Assembly: GCA_946188165.1 (NCBI GenBank)
Contig: CAMHTW010000006.1
Span: 33,658 to 97,657, forward strand
Source of the DNA: an uncultured Prevotella sp.
GTDB lineage: Bacteria > Bacteroidota > Bacteroidia > Bacteroidales > Bacteroidaceae
Reading direction: 5' to 3'
Length of the DNA: 64,000 bases
This document shows positions 12,772 to 23,498 of this stretch, piece after piece; within the stretch, counting starts at the first letter, position 1; every line of letters starts with the position of its first letter. The position numbers were made by a program, and so were the translations under genes. The notes below the pieces were generated by a model, which did no database searches, was not told the origin of the DNA, and saw only the letters and a list, made by a program, of their open reading frames with translations.

Positions 12772-14718
12772 ATGTACACAAAGGAAGAATTAGAAAAACT
12801 GCCTATCCCCGAATTAATGGAGATAGCAGCAGAATTAGGCATTAAAGTGTCGCAGAATGACGAGTTGGAAAATGTCATATACGCCATTCTCGACAAAGCT
12901 GCTGAGAACTCGGCTGCAGGTGTTTCCACGCCCAAGCGCAAGCGCACGCGTATTACAAAAGATAATAGTAAGGTTTATACCGTCAACGGAACAGACGCCG
13001 AAAACCTTGATACAAAAGCAACCAAAAAGGTTAAGAAGCCCTCACTCGACTCACTGTTTGCCGAGCAGGAAGCTGCTGAGCAGGCTGCTGCAGAGAGTGC
13101 AAAGGCAGAAGTAAAAGAGGAAGTAGAAAAGCCCGCACCCAAGAAACGTGGTCGCAAGTCTAAGAAAGAGTTGGAGGCTATTGCTGCTGAAGAGGCTGCA
13201 AAAGCTGCAAAAGCACAGGAACCACAGGCTACAGAAACCGCCCTCGAATTCAAGGAACAGGAGGCACCTGCAGAGCAAACCGACATCATTCCAGAGGCTG
13301 CACAGGTTGCTGACGATTCGCAAGTAAACGAAGAAATGCTAAACCAGCTTCAGGAAAAAATGGTTATGCGCAACCAGGTTGAAAGCGAAGAGTTGAGAGA
13401 TGATATTGGTGAGAGCGTTTGGGAAGGTGATCCTGGCGATGGTACCGATTTCATTGTAAAGGTTGACCTGCCTATTGAAGACGAAGCCGCCATCCCCACC
13501 CTCGACATGTTCGATCGTCCCATGACGCAACAGCCTGCCACTGAGCCCATCATGCCAGTGGACCGTACAATGGGCCGAAGCAATGAAATCTTTGACTTCG
13601 AGGACCTGATTACGGGTAATGGTGTCCTTGAGGTATTACAAGACGGTTACGGTTTCCTGCGTTCAAGCGACTATAACTATCTGTCATCGCCGGACGACAT
13701 CTACGTATCTCCTCAGCAAATTAAGAAGTATTCGCTGAAGACTGGTGACGTAGTAGAATGCACTGTTCGCCCACCGCACGACAACGAGAAGTATTTCGCC
13801 ATGTGCAATGTCAATGCCATCAACGGACGTCAGCCTAATGAAGTGCGTAACCGTGTGGCTTTCGAACATTTGACGCCACTGTTCCCAGAGGAGAAGTTCA
13901 AACTTTGTGGCGATAAGGCTACCACTAATCCTTCAGTACGTATTGTTGACCTTTTCGCTCCTATCGGTAAAGGTCAGCGTGCACTCATCGTAGCCCAGCC
14001 AAAGACTGGTAAGACCATCCTGATGAAGGATATTGCCAACGCCATTGCAGCCAACCATCCTGAGGCATACATCATGATGCTGCTCATAGACGAGCGTCCA
14101 GAAGAGGTAACGGATATGGCCCGCACGGTAAATGCCGAAGTGATTGCATCAACCTTTGACGAGCCTGCTGACCGTCACGTAAAGATTGCAGGTATTGTCT
14201 TGGAGAAGGCTAAGCGTATGGTGGAATGCGGACACGATGTTGTCATCTTCCTCGACTCTATCACACGTCTGGCCCGTGCCTATAATACCGTCAGTCCGGC
14301 ATCTGGTAAGGTGCTGACGGGTGGTGTCGACGCCAATGCACTACAGAAGCCCAAGCGTTTCTTTGGTGCAGCCCGTAACATTGAAGGAGGCGGTTCGCTG
14401 ACCATTATCGCTACAGCACTTGTGGATACTGGTTCAAAGATGGACGAGGTGATTTTCGAAGAGTTCAAGGGTACAGGTAACTCCGAAATACAGCTTGACC
14501 GCATGCTCTCTAACAAGCGTGTGTTCCCTGCCCTCAACCTGGTACAGTCTTCTACTCGTCGCGATGATCTGCTGCAGGATCAGACCACGCTGAACCGCAT
14601 GTGGATTATGCGCAAGTATATTGCAGAGATGAACCCCATCGAAGCAATGAATACTGTTCGCGACCGTTTGGTTCAGACCCACTCGAACGAAGAATTCCTC
14701 CTGTCCATGAACGGGTAA
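12772..14718 (+). CDS. rho: Transcription termination factor Rho with large disordered N-terminal insertion
   Basis: [26 protein letters not shown]-like core ([36 protein letters not shown]); long Ala/Glu/Lys-rich segment before the RNA-binding domain. Confidence 0.97.
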   Translation: MYTKEELEKLPIPELMEIAAELGIKVSQNDELENVIYAILDKAAENSAAGVSTPKRKRTRITKDNSKVYTVNGTDAENLDTKATKKVKKPSLDSLFAEQEAAEQAAAESAKAEVKEEVEKPAPKKRGRKSKKELEAIAAEEAAKAAKAQEPQATETALEFKEQEAPAEQTDIIPEAAQVADDSQVNEEMLNQLQEKMVMRNQVESEELRDDIGESVWEGDPGDGTDFIVKVDLPIEDEAAIPTLDMFDRPMTQQPATEPIMPVDRTMGRSNEIFDFEDLITGNGVLEVLQDGYGFLRSSDYNYLSSPDDIYVSPQQIKKYSLKTGDVVECTVRPPHDNEKYFAMCNVNAINGRQPNEVRNRVAFEHLTPLFPEEKFKLCGDKATTNPSVRIVDLFAPIGKGQRALIVAQPKTGKTILMKDIANAIAANHPEAYIMMLLIDERPEEVTDMARTVNAEVIASTFDEPADRHVKIAGIVLEKAKRMVECGHDVVIFLDSITRLARAYNTVSPASGKVLTGGVDANALQKPKRFFGAARNIEGGGSLTIIATALVDTGSKMDEVIFEEFKGTGNSEIQLDRMLSNKRVFPALNLVQSSTRRDDLLQDQTTLNRMWIMRKYIAEMNPIEAMNTVRDRLVQTHSNEEFLLSMNG

Positions 14719-14769
14719 GGCAACCTACAAATAGTCCGGCATTATTATACTATACTTCCGGAATAAATG

Positions 14770-14813
14770 AAAATAGTCCAGCATTATCTCCTGATAATGA
14801 AGGACTATTTTTA
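14770..14813. terminator. Hairpin terminator after rho, probably bidirectional
   Basis: aaaatagtcc...cattatc..gataatg..ggactatttttat. Confidence 0.75.
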
Positions 14814-14816
14814 TAT

Positions 14817-15710
14817 TCAGTCGCTATAGGCATCCTCGCCTATCTGTTCGCGAGCTCCGATAGTCATTTTACGGAGATCGTACATTGAGCCATTGTAGAT
14901 GTTGAAGTCAACATTACCCTTGATGCCAGGCAAACGTCCAACATCTGTATGCTGCCAAAATTTCCATTTGCCCTGATACTCCACAGAGTCTACATAGTAA
15001 TGGGCTATCCAATAAGGATAGTCGTCAAAGACAGGATCACTCAAGTATTGCGTCTTAAATTTATAATAAGTATAGATGATGGGCTTTACACCATAGTGTT
15101 GTTCAACGATATCAAGCCATTGCAAGACGCTTTGCTTGAATTCCTCGTCGGTTTGGTTCTTAGGTTTATGCTCAACATCAAGCACAGGAGGCAGGTCGCC
15201 ATTCTCAAGTTTGACTTTGCGAATAAAGAAAGCGGCTTGCGGCTTGGCTGATGAATGAACGCTATAAAAATGGTAGGCACCACGTGTAAAACCGTATTCG
15301 CGAGCCTGATAGAAATTATCTTCGAATTTCGGGTCAACGCGCGTTGCACCTTCAGTAGCCTTAATCATGACAAAACGCACAGGAAACTTGTCAATCATTC
15401 CATGATCCTTAAGTTCCTGCCAGTTAATATTGCCTTGGTGGTGTGAGATGTCTATGCCATGTATTTCGTATCCTTCTGGATAGCTGATATCACCATAGAG
15501 GGCACGCCAACGGAAACCGAACGGACTGACAAAGATATAATAAAAGAAGAACACATAAGCGGCCACCACCAAACATCCGCCCAGCCACCAAGCCCACCCA
15601 GGCATGTGCTGCAACAGACGAATAAAGACATTCGGACGCCTATGTTGCACAATGCTTCTTCGGCGTCCGGATGTCGGTTTACTTTTATGTTGGTCCTTCT
15701 TCTGAGGCAT
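14817..15710 (-). CDS. GH25 family lysozyme with N-terminal TM segment
   Basis: EIHGIDISHHQGNINW, FVMIKATEGATRVDPKFEDNFYQAREYGFTRGAYHFY, PPVLDVEHKPKNQ. Confidence 0.93.
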   Translation of the reverse strand: MPQKKDQHKSKPTSGRRRSIVQHRRPNVFIRLLQHMPGWAWWLGGCLVVAAYVFFFYYIFVSPFGFRWRALYGDISYPEGYEIHGIDISHHQGNINWQELKDHGMIDKFPVRFVMIKATEGATRVDPKFEDNFYQAREYGFTRGAYHFYSVHSSAKPQAAFFIRKVKLENGDLPPVLDVEHKPKNQTDEEFKQSVLQWLDIVEQHYGVKPIIYTYYKFKTQYLSDPVFDDYPYWIAHYYVDSVEYQGKWKFWQHTDVGRLPGIKGNVDFNIYNGSMYDLRKMTIGAREQIGEDAYSD

Positions 15711-15713
15711 TAA

Positions 15714-17351
15714 TTATTTTGCCTTCTCAAGAGCCAAAGTCTTAGTGGGCTGGTCGCAAACCTCAGTGGGTCCCCAATACTGGATAGGACCAGGATATAC
15801 ATAAGCTGTCTCACGAGCCCAGCGATCACGTTCCTTGGCAAATGCCTTGAAGGGAGCACCATCAAGTTCAACGAGTGCCTTACGGATTACGGGTTTCATC
15901 TCACCGGCACGCTTCTCCATGTTCATCATCATCGTGATAGGCACACCACCGGCAATCCACTGGTCAGCAGGAGCTGTCGTATTCTTAACGATAGCCATAT
16001 AACCAGTCTTACCATTGGCAATCAGCTGAGCTGCTGAAGTACCAAGTGCATAGCAATAGTCTGCATCGAAGTTAGAAGGAGCAGCGCAACGTCCCTCATA
16101 ACCAAAGAAGTGGTGCTGAGTTCCGAACTTACCAACATACTTGCCTTCCTTCTTCATCTGCTCGAGCTTCTTGCCAACCATCTCTGACAGCAGTTTCTCG
16201 GTCTCAATAAGAGATACCTGTACGTTTCCGTGAGGATCACGGTCGAGAGCCAGCTGACGAGCCACACCTACGGGCAGGCTGTTGAAAACAGCAAGGTTCT
16301 CGGGAGTCAGATGACTCTTGGCGAAGTCAACCTGCTCGTCGCGACTAATTGTCTTAGCCTCTGGCAGAGCCAGCACGTCGTTCAACTGAGCAATCAGTTT
16401 CTTAATGGCGGGAATAAACTCGATGACACCCTCAGGAATAATAACCGTACCGAAGTTGTTGCCATCCTCCGCACGTGCAGCTACAACGTTAGCAATGTAG
16501 GTCACGATATCGTCGAGGCTCTGACCCTTAGCCTCTACTTCCTCAGAAACGAGACAGATATTAGGTTGTGTCTGCAGCGCGCACTCGAGAGCGATGTGGG
16601 AAGCTGAGCGACCCATGACCTTGATGAAGTGCCAGTACTTGCGTGCAGAATTACAGTCACGCTCGATGTTACCAATCAGTTCTGAATAAGTCTTACAAGC
16701 GGTATCGAAACCGAAAGAGGTCTCAATCTGCTCGTTCTTCAGGTCACCGTCGATAGTCTTGGGACAACCAATCACCTGTACACCATAATTCTTAGCGGCA
16801 TAATACTCAGCCAGCACACAAGCGTTGGTGTTAGAGTCGTCACCACCAATAATCACGATAGCCTTGATGTCGAGCTTGCGGATAATCTCGAGACCTTTCT
16901 CGAACTGGTCAACCTTCTCCAGCTTTGTACGACCAGAACCAATCATATCAAAACCACCAGTGTTACGATATTCATCGATAATTTCCGGAGTCAACTCCAT
17001 ATAATTGTGGTCAACCAAACCACCAGGACCCAGAATGAAACCATAGAGACGGTTCTCAGGGTTCAGCTTCTTAATCTGATCGAACAAACCTGTAATCACA
17101 TTGTGACCACCAGGAGCCTGACCACCAGACAGGATGATACCTACGTTCATCTTCTTGGTGTTAGCCTCAGTAGCAGGCTCAAACTCTACGATAGGCATAC
17201 CGTAGGTGTTTGGGAAAAGTTTTTTGATTTCCTCTTGATCGCCAACACTCTGGGTAGGCTGACCTTCTTTGATTTTCACTGCGCCCTGAAGAGCCTTAGG
17301 CAATTTGGGCTGATAAGCGGCTCTCGCCAACTGCAATGCACTTTTTTCCAT
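15714..17351 (-). CDS. pfp: Pyrophosphate-dependent 6-phosphofructokinase; start at MEKSALQ rather than the longer ORF start
   Basis: [73 protein letters not shown]. Confidence 0.94.
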   Translation of the reverse strand: MEKSALQLARAAYQPKLPKALQGAVKIKEGQPTQSVGDQEEIKKLFPNTYGMPIVEFEPATEANTKKMNVGIILSGGQAPGGHNVITGLFDQIKKLNPENRLYGFILGPGGLVDHNYMELTPEIIDEYRNTGGFDMIGSGRTKLEKVDQFEKGLEIIRKLDIKAIVIIGGDDSNTNACVLAEYYAAKNYGVQVIGCPKTIDGDLKNEQIETSFGFDTACKTYSELIGNIERDCNSARKYWHFIKVMGRSASHIALECALQTQPNICLVSEEVEAKGQSLDDIVTYIANVVAARAEDGNNFGTVIIPEGVIEFIPAIKKLIAQLNDVLALPEAKTISRDEQVDFAKSHLTPENLAVFNSLPVGVARQLALDRDPHGNVQVSLIETEKLLSEMVGKKLEQMKKEGKYVGKFGTQHHFFGYEGRCAAPSNFDADYCYALGTSAAQLIANGKTGYMAIVKNTTAPADQWIAGGVPITMMMNMEKRAGEMKPVIRKALVELDGAPFKAFAKERDRWARETAYVYPGPIQYWGPTEVCDQPTKTLALEKAK

Positions 17352-17539
17352 TGTCTTTAATATTATATTTAGATGAATAATTGAAATTTCAGAATGCAAA
17401 AATACGCTTTTTTTGTGAGAAAACACAAAGAAATAATGCTTTTTAAGATTTTTTTTTGATGAAAGTCATTGTATATCGATTTTTTTTAGTATCTTTGACC
17501 TCAAAAGATATCATAATTTATTTTTTGGAGGAAAAAAAT

Positions 17540-17803
17540 ATGGCAAGTAAAAGACATTTGAAACAAAGTATTAACTTGATTTGCGAAGAGCTTTTCGCTG
17601 AATGTGTGGCCGGTTCACTCTATGGTCAGAATCGTGAAAGTGCAAAGGCACTTATCTTCAGCACCATTAAGATGCGTAACAACTTTGTCCGTCGCATCTC
17701 ACATCCAGAGCCAGGCATGTCGGCAAAAGTGTACTACAAGGATTTGAAGGAGAAATTTACTGCTCAAGCTGGAGAACTGATAGACCAGTTAAACAGTTTC
17801 TAA
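17540..17803 (+). CDS. Conserved small hypothetical protein (87 aa)
   Basis: ATG at 17540 with AGGAG-like upstream sequence; TATCTTTG promoter element upstream. Confidence 0.7.
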   Translation: MASKRHLKQSINLICEELFAECVAGSLYGQNRESAKALIFSTIKMRNNFVRRISHPEPGMSAKVYYKDLKEKFTAQAGELIDQLNSF

Positions 17804-17833
17804 CATAAGGATTCACGAACGACAACATAAACT

Positions 17834-18388
17834 ATGTGGAAATCATTCTGCCGATGGCTGCTATACAAACGTATGGGGTGGACAGCTGAGGTAACAGAAG
17901 CACACCCCGACAAATGTATTATCTGCCTGGCCCCTCACACCAGCAACTGGGATTTTCTTATTGGCCAGCTTTATAGTAAAAGTACAGGTTTGAAGAGCAA
18001 CTTCCTGATGAAGAAGGAGTGGTTCTTTTGGCCGCTTGGTCCTATTTTCCGTCGTATGGGCGGTATTCCTGTTTGGCGTTCCAAACACACCAGCATGACG
18101 GATAATCTGGCTGAGACAGCCCAGAGACTACCCGTCTTCCAATTGTGCATTACGCCCGAAGGTACACGCAAGCTGAATCCTGAGTGGAAACGCGGTTTCT
18201 ACTATATCGCCCAGAAAGCTGGAATACCTATCCTACTCTATGGTGTCGATTATGAAAAGAAATTGATTCGTTGCACCAAAACAATTGTACCTAATGGCGA
18301 CATCGACAGTCAGATGCGTGAAATCAAAGCATATTTCAAGAACTTCAAGGGGCGCTATCCTGAGAACTTTACTATAGGGGAGGAATAA
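17834..18388 (+). CDS. PlsC-like 1-acylglycerol-3-phosphate acyltransferase family protein
   Basis: APHTSNWDFLIG (HX4D-type), MGGIPVWR, ITPEGTRKLNPEWKRGFYYIA. Confidence 0.85.
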   Translation: MWKSFCRWLLYKRMGWTAEVTEAHPDKCIICLAPHTSNWDFLIGQLYSKSTGLKSNFLMKKEWFFWPLGPIFRRMGGIPVWRSKHTSMTDNLAETAQRLPVFQLCITPEGTRKLNPEWKRGFYYIAQKAGIPILLYGVDYEKKLIRCTKTIVPNGDIDSQMREIKAYFKNFKGRYPENFTIGEE

Positions 18389-18392
18389 TACC

Positions 18393-21281
18393 ATGTATAA
18401 AATTCTATTGTATCTGCTTTTATTATCAGCCCCAACTATCTGTTTCGGACAGTCAGCCAAAGACGAAGCAAAGATGGCCGACCGCCTGAAACAGTTTTTT
18501 TCTACCTATAAACCCAAAGACTTGCGACTGTCTCGACAGTACCGTATGCAGAGCTATCAGGTGGACGATAACGAGAAAACGCTTACTATCAATACCGACG
18601 AATGGTTCGCCATGCAAGCGTTAACGCCCGAGATTACTGAGAACATTTATAAAAAGATTAAGAGCGAACTGCCAAAGCCATATAATAAATATAAGGTAAG
18701 TATCGTCGTTAATGGTATGACCATTGAAGAACTGATTCCCAATCGTCTCACGAAGAATGCCGACAAGTCACGCCTTTGGGGAAACATCGAATACGACGGC
18801 GAACCTTGGGTAAAGAATATATCTACCCCATTCCATCCGACTCACGGACTGCAAAACCGTCATCTCTCCTTGTGGGCCAGTCATGGACGTTACTACGACC
18901 AGAAGACATCACAGTGGCGCTGGCAACGTCCGAAACTGTTTGCTACCACCGAAGACCTGTTTACACAAACTATTGTTGTTCCCTACCTCATTCCTATGCT
19001 AGAACGAGCCGGAGCCATCGTCTTCACACCACGTGAACGTGACTGGCAGACCGAAGAGGTTATTGTCGACAATGACGGTTCAAAGAGCAATTATATCGAG
19101 GTTACTGCTCATGGTAAGTGGCAGACAACACCACAGCCAGGCTTCATGATGCACGAAGGGCATTATCAGGATAACGAAAATCCCTTTGAGGCAGGTACAG
19201 CCCGTATGGCTAACACCACAAGCAGCAACAAGCGTTACTCCGTTGCTACCTATCAGCCCCGTTTCCAAAAAGCTGGTCGCTATGCTGTTTACGTCAGCTA
19301 CCAGTCACTTCCCAATAGTGTCAACGATGCTCTATATACCGTTTGGCATAAAGGTGAACGCACGCAGTTCCGCGTCAACCAACAGATGGGTGGTGGCACA
19401 TGGGTATATCTGGGCACCTTTGAGTTTGATGCCGGTTACAGTGAGTTTAACCGTGTCACGCTGACCAATCAAAGCAAGCACAATGGTGTAGTGACTACTG
19501 ATGCCGTCCGCTTCGGTGGCGGTATGGGTAATATCGAGCGCTTTGGCGAAATCAGCGGTATGCCACGAGCCATTGAGGGAGCACGCTACTATGCACAATG
19601 GGCTGGTATGCCCTACTCCGTCTATAGTGGACGACAGGGTACTGATGACTATGCCGATGATATCAATGTCCGTTCGTTTATGACCAACTACATAGGCGGT
19701 GGCTCATGCTATTTGCCGACACTTGAAGGTCTGAAGGTTCCCATCGAGCTCTCTTTAGGCATCCACAGCGACGCAGGCTATTTCAAAAATGGAAAGGATG
19801 TATGGGGCTCACTGTCCATCTGTACCACCAACCATCATGAAGGAAAATTGAATTCAGGTATCTCGCGTATGGCATCGCGCGACCTTGCCGATGCTTTGCT
19901 CAATAACGAGGTAGCCGACCTGAAATATAAATATGGCGATTGGGTACGTCGCGACCTGTACGACCGCAACTATTCGGAGTCGCGTGTTCCTGAGGTGCCC
20001 AGCGCTATCCTTGAGACTTTGTCACACCAGAGTTTCCCCGATTTACGCTATGGGCTGGATCCTAACTTCCGGTTCACGCTGGCCCGCTCTATCTACAAGA
20101 CGCTGCTTCGCTATGTCAACGACCAGCACGGGACATCGTATGTAGTGGCTCCGCTGGCACCCGACAATTTCCGCATTGAATTCAAGAACAAAAACGAGAT
20201 ACAGCTCAGTTGGAATGCCGTCAACGACCCTCAAGAACCAACATCGAAACCTACAGGTTATCTGCTTTATACTGCTGTGGGCGATGCAGATTTCGACAAC
20301 GGCACCCATGTCAAGAAGACTTCATACGAGTTGAAACTCGAACCTGGTCAGACCTATCATTTCCGTGTTGCTGCCGTCAATCGTGGCGGCGAGAGTTTCT
20401 GCACAGAGGTACTCTCTGCTTGTTACCAGCCTGGAGCCACCAAGACAGTAATGATTGTCAATGGTTTCAATCGCGTCTCGTCGCCAGCCATTCGCAACAA
20501 TGAGTTGGAGCAAGGTTTCGACCTCGACGAAGACCCTGGCATTACTTATGGTCCTACATTCGGATGGGTGGGTCGCCAGATTAATTTCGATATTTCGCAG
20601 ATAGGAAATGAAAACGGAGGCTTAGGCTATAGTGGCGAAGATCTGCAAGGGCAGTTGATTGCTGGTAATGACTTCAATTACGTTCGCACGCATGCTGATG
20701 CTATTGCCTCTGCCCAAAAGTATAATATTGTAAGCTGTTCCAACGAAGCTGTCGAGACGGGTAAGGTCAACCTCTCGCGCTATGATGCTGTCGACTTGCT
20801 GCTGGGACTCGAGCGCAACGACGGACACAGTCTGAACTACTATAAGAGCTTCACGTCTCTCCTACAAAATGCACTGCAGAAATACAGTCAGAATGGTGGT
20901 GCCCTCTTGGTAAGCGGTGCCTATGTGGGCAGCGACATGACGGCTGATACTGAACAGCAGTTCCTATCCAGTGTTTTGAAGTGTCGCTATGCTGGTCGTT
21001 CGCTGGCAGGTTCTAGCACAGTAAATGGTCTTGGGATTAAGCTCGACTATTGGAACACGCTTAACGCCACACACTATGCTGCCACTTCTGTCGATATTCT
21101 GCAACCTGTCAAGCCAGCCTTCACAGCTATGCAGTATGCCGACGGACAGGATGCTGCTATTGCTTATAAGCAAGGACGTGAAAGTGTGTTCGTGATGGGC
21201 TTCCCCTTTGAGTGCATCAAGGACCGCCAAAAGCGTATATCTATCATGCAAGGAATATTAAACTATTTGCTAAATAATTAA
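18393..21281 (+). CDS. Secreted N-acetylmuramoyl-L-alanine amidase / 'xanthan lyase'-annotated protein with golvesin-like and fibronectin III domains
   Basis: Signal peptide; VPIELSLGIHSDAGYF and ESRVPEVPSAILETLSHQSFPD; FnIII-like segment APDNFRIEFKNKNEIQLSWNAVNDPQ. Confidence 0.75.
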   Translation: MYKILLYLLLLSAPTICFGQSAKDEAKMADRLKQFFSTYKPKDLRLSRQYRMQSYQVDDNEKTLTINTDEWFAMQALTPEITENIYKKIKSELPKPYNKYKVSIVVNGMTIEELIPNRLTKNADKSRLWGNIEYDGEPWVKNISTPFHPTHGLQNRHLSLWASHGRYYDQKTSQWRWQRPKLFATTEDLFTQTIVVPYLIPMLERAGAIVFTPRERDWQTEEVIVDNDGSKSNYIEVTAHGKWQTTPQPGFMMHEGHYQDNENPFEAGTARMANTTSSNKRYSVATYQPRFQKAGRYAVYVSYQSLPNSVNDALYTVWHKGERTQFRVNQQMGGGTWVYLGTFEFDAGYSEFNRVTLTNQSKHNGVVTTDAVRFGGGMGNIERFGEISGMPRAIEGARYYAQWAGMPYSVYSGRQGTDDYADDINVRSFMTNYIGGGSCYLPTLEGLKVPIELSLGIHSDAGYFKNGKDVWGSLSICTTNHHEGKLNSGISRMASRDLADALLNNEVADLKYKYGDWVRRDLYDRNYSESRVPEVPSAILETLSHQSFPDLRYGLDPNFRFTLARSIYKTLLRYVNDQHGTSYVVAPLAPDNFRIEFKNKNEIQLSWNAVNDPQEPTSKPTGYLLYTAVGDADFDNGTHVKKTSYELKLEPGQTYHFRVAAVNRGGESFCTEVLSACYQPGATKTVMIVNGFNRVSSPAIRNNELEQGFDLDEDPGITYGPTFGWVGRQINFDISQIGNENGGLGYSGEDLQGQLIAGNDFNYVRTHADAIASAQKYNIVSCSNEAVETGKVNLSRYDAVDLLLGLERNDGHSLNYYKSFTSLLQNALQKYSQNGGALLVSGAYVGSDMTADTEQQFLSSVLKCRYAGRSLAGSSTVNGLGIKLDYWNTLNATHYAATSVDILQPVKPAFTAMQYADGQDAAIAYKQGRESVFVMGFPFECIKDRQKRISIMQGILNYLLNN

Positions 21282-21292
21282 ACCAACAAACT

Positions 21293-21640
21293 ATGTACAA
21301 AATTCAAACAAACTCATCAGGTACAAGAAGTATCGAAATCAGCGAAGAACATCTGCAGACGATTGAAGACTATCAGTTGTTCCGTGACCTTATTGACTCT
21401 AACGGCTATGTCGATGAACAAGTACTCGACAAGCTGAAGTTCAATATCCGTTCGATGCTCGAGTCCGATGCTGGAAAGGACAAGCGACTGCTCGACCTTT
21501 GTCTCGACGTGATATATCACAGCAACATGAAGGCTTTTGGTTTGCAACAGCTCGTACTGCTCTTTATCAATTGGAAGAATCAGGGCAACGGCGAATTGGG
21601 TATGACTAAACGTGCCATACAAGGAACTCCTTTTAATTAA
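21293..21640 (+). CDS. Hypothetical protein (115 aa)
   Basis: Intact ORF between two same-strand genes. Confidence 0.6.
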   Translation: MYKIQTNSSGTRSIEISEEHLQTIEDYQLFRDLIDSNGYVDEQVLDKLKFNIRSMLESDAGKDKRLLDLCLDVIYHSNMKAFGLQQLVLLFINWKNQGNGELGMTKRAIQGTPFN

Positions 21641-21676
21641 GAATTAAGAATTAATTGGTAAGAAATAAGAAGTAAG
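21634..21676. repeat. Heptamer-phased intergenic repeat
   Basis: aattaag aattaag aattaat tggtaag aaataag aagtaag. Confidence 0.7.
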
Positions 21677-21677
21677 A

Positions 21678-23498
21678 ATGGATTATAGGCTGACTGATTT
21701 TCTCCCCACGACAAAGAAAGAGATGGAACTACGCGGTTGGGACGAGGTGGATATCATCCTCTTCTCAGCCGATGCTTATGTTGACCATCCTTCCTTTGCC
21801 AATGCTGTCATCGGACGCACACTCGAGGCAGCAGGCTATCGTGTGGCTATTGTCCCTCAGCCTGACTGGCATGGCGACTTCCGCGACTTCAAGAAGTTGG
21901 GGCGTCCACGTTTGTATTTTGCCATCTCTCCAGGCAATATGGACTCGATGGTCAACAAGTACACCGCTAATCGTCGTTTGCGTTCAGAAGATGCTTATAG
22001 TCCTGATGGCCGTCACGGCCTTCGTCCTGACTATCCGTCAGTTGTCTATTCCCAGATTTTACGCCAACTCTATCCTGATGTGCCTATCGTCTTAGGTGGT
22101 ATCGAGGCTTCCTTGCGCCGACTTACCCATTACGACTATTGGCAGGATAAACTGCGGCCTTGTATCCTTTGCGATGCACCTGCCGACATCCTTGTTTATG
22201 GCATGGGCGAGAAGCCGATGGTCGAGCTGTCACGCCGTCTTGCAGACGGACTTCCCATCAGCGTCTGTCGCGACATACCCCAGACGGTTTATATTGCCAA
22301 TGATGTGACACCTCTGGAGAGTGATATTGTGCTGCATAGCCATGAGGAGTGTCTGCACGACAAGCGCTCACAGGCTGAAAATTTCCGCCATATCGAGGAA
22401 CAGTCGAACATGATGCATGCCCAACGTCTGTTACAAAAAGTGGGTAACAGTTATGTTGTGGTCAATCCTCCCTATCCTCCCATGACTACTGAGGAACTGG
22501 ATGCTTCGTTCGACCTTCCTTACACGCGCGTACCTCATATCAAATATAAAGACAAGCGCATTCCTGCTTACGATATGATCAAATTCTCCGTCAATATCCA
22601 TCGTGGCTGTTTTGGCGGTTGTGCCTTCTGCACCATCTCTGCCCATCAGGGCAAGTTTATTGCCTGTCGGTCCAAGGAGAGCATTCTGCGCGAGGTGAAA
22701 CAAGTCATTCAGATGGACGGCTTCAAGGGCTATCTCTCTGATTTAGGTGGTCCATCAGCTAACATGTACGGTATGCATGGACGCAACCTCAATGCCTGCG
22801 AAAAATGTAAGCGTCCCTCGTGCATCAATCCCCAGATTTGTCCTAACCTGAATACTGACCACTCGAAACTGCTTGAAATCTACCGTGCTGTCGATGCATT
22901 ACCAGGTATCAAGAAAAGTTTCATTGGCAGTGGTGTACGTTACGACTTGCTACTGTATCACAGTAAGGACGAGAAGTCGAATAAGGCTGCAATGGAATAT
23001 ACCCGCGAACTTATCAAGAACCATGTCAGCGGACGTCTGAAGGTAGCGCCCGAACATACTTCCGACCATGTGCTCAGACTCATGCGCAAGCCTTCGTTCA
23101 AACAATTCTACGAGTTCAAGCGCATCTTTGACCGCATCAATCGCGAGGAGGGACTGAACCAACAAATCATCCCCTACTTCATCTCCAGCCATCCTGGTTG
23201 TCGCGAGAGTGATATGGCTGAGTTAGCGCGACTGACACGCCAGATGGGTTACAAGCTCGAACAGGTGCAAGACTTCACGCCAACGCCCATGACGGTGTCC
23301 ACCGAAATGTTCTATACAGGCTATGACCCCTACACGCTCGAGCCTGTCTATGCTGCCCATACACAGGACGAGAAACTGGCTCAGCGTGAGTATTTCTTCT
23401 GGTATAAAAACAAACCCACTCATGGAGATTATCGAACAAAACCTCGTCGCGAAGAATCCAAAGATGAAAAGCGAGGACGGAATCGTCGTCACAAATGA
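21678..23498 (+). CDS. YgiQ family radical SAM protein
   Basis: FSVNIHRGCFGGCAFCTISAHQGKFIACRSKESI; DYRLTDFLPTTKKEMELRGWDEVDIILFSADAYVDHPSFANAVIGR. Confidence 0.95.
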   Translation: MDYRLTDFLPTTKKEMELRGWDEVDIILFSADAYVDHPSFANAVIGRTLEAAGYRVAIVPQPDWHGDFRDFKKLGRPRLYFAISPGNMDSMVNKYTANRRLRSEDAYSPDGRHGLRPDYPSVVYSQILRQLYPDVPIVLGGIEASLRRLTHYDYWQDKLRPCILCDAPADILVYGMGEKPMVELSRRLADGLPISVCRDIPQTVYIANDVTPLESDIVLHSHEECLHDKRSQAENFRHIEEQSNMMHAQRLLQKVGNSYVVVNPPYPPMTTEELDASFDLPYTRVPHIKYKDKRIPAYDMIKFSVNIHRGCFGGCAFCTISAHQGKFIACRSKESILREVKQVIQMDGFKGYLSDLGGPSANMYGMHGRNLNACEKCKRPSCINPQICPNLNTDHSKLLEIYRAVDALPGIKKSFIGSGVRYDLLLYHSKDEKSNKAAMEYTRELIKNHVSGRLKVAPEHTSDHVLRLMRKPSFKQFYEFKRIFDRINREEGLNQQIIPYFISSHPGCRESDMAELARLTRQMGYKLEQVQDFTPTPMTVSTEMFYTGYDPYTLEPVYAAHTQDEKLAQREYFFWYKNKPTHGDYRTKPRREESKDEKRGRNRRHK

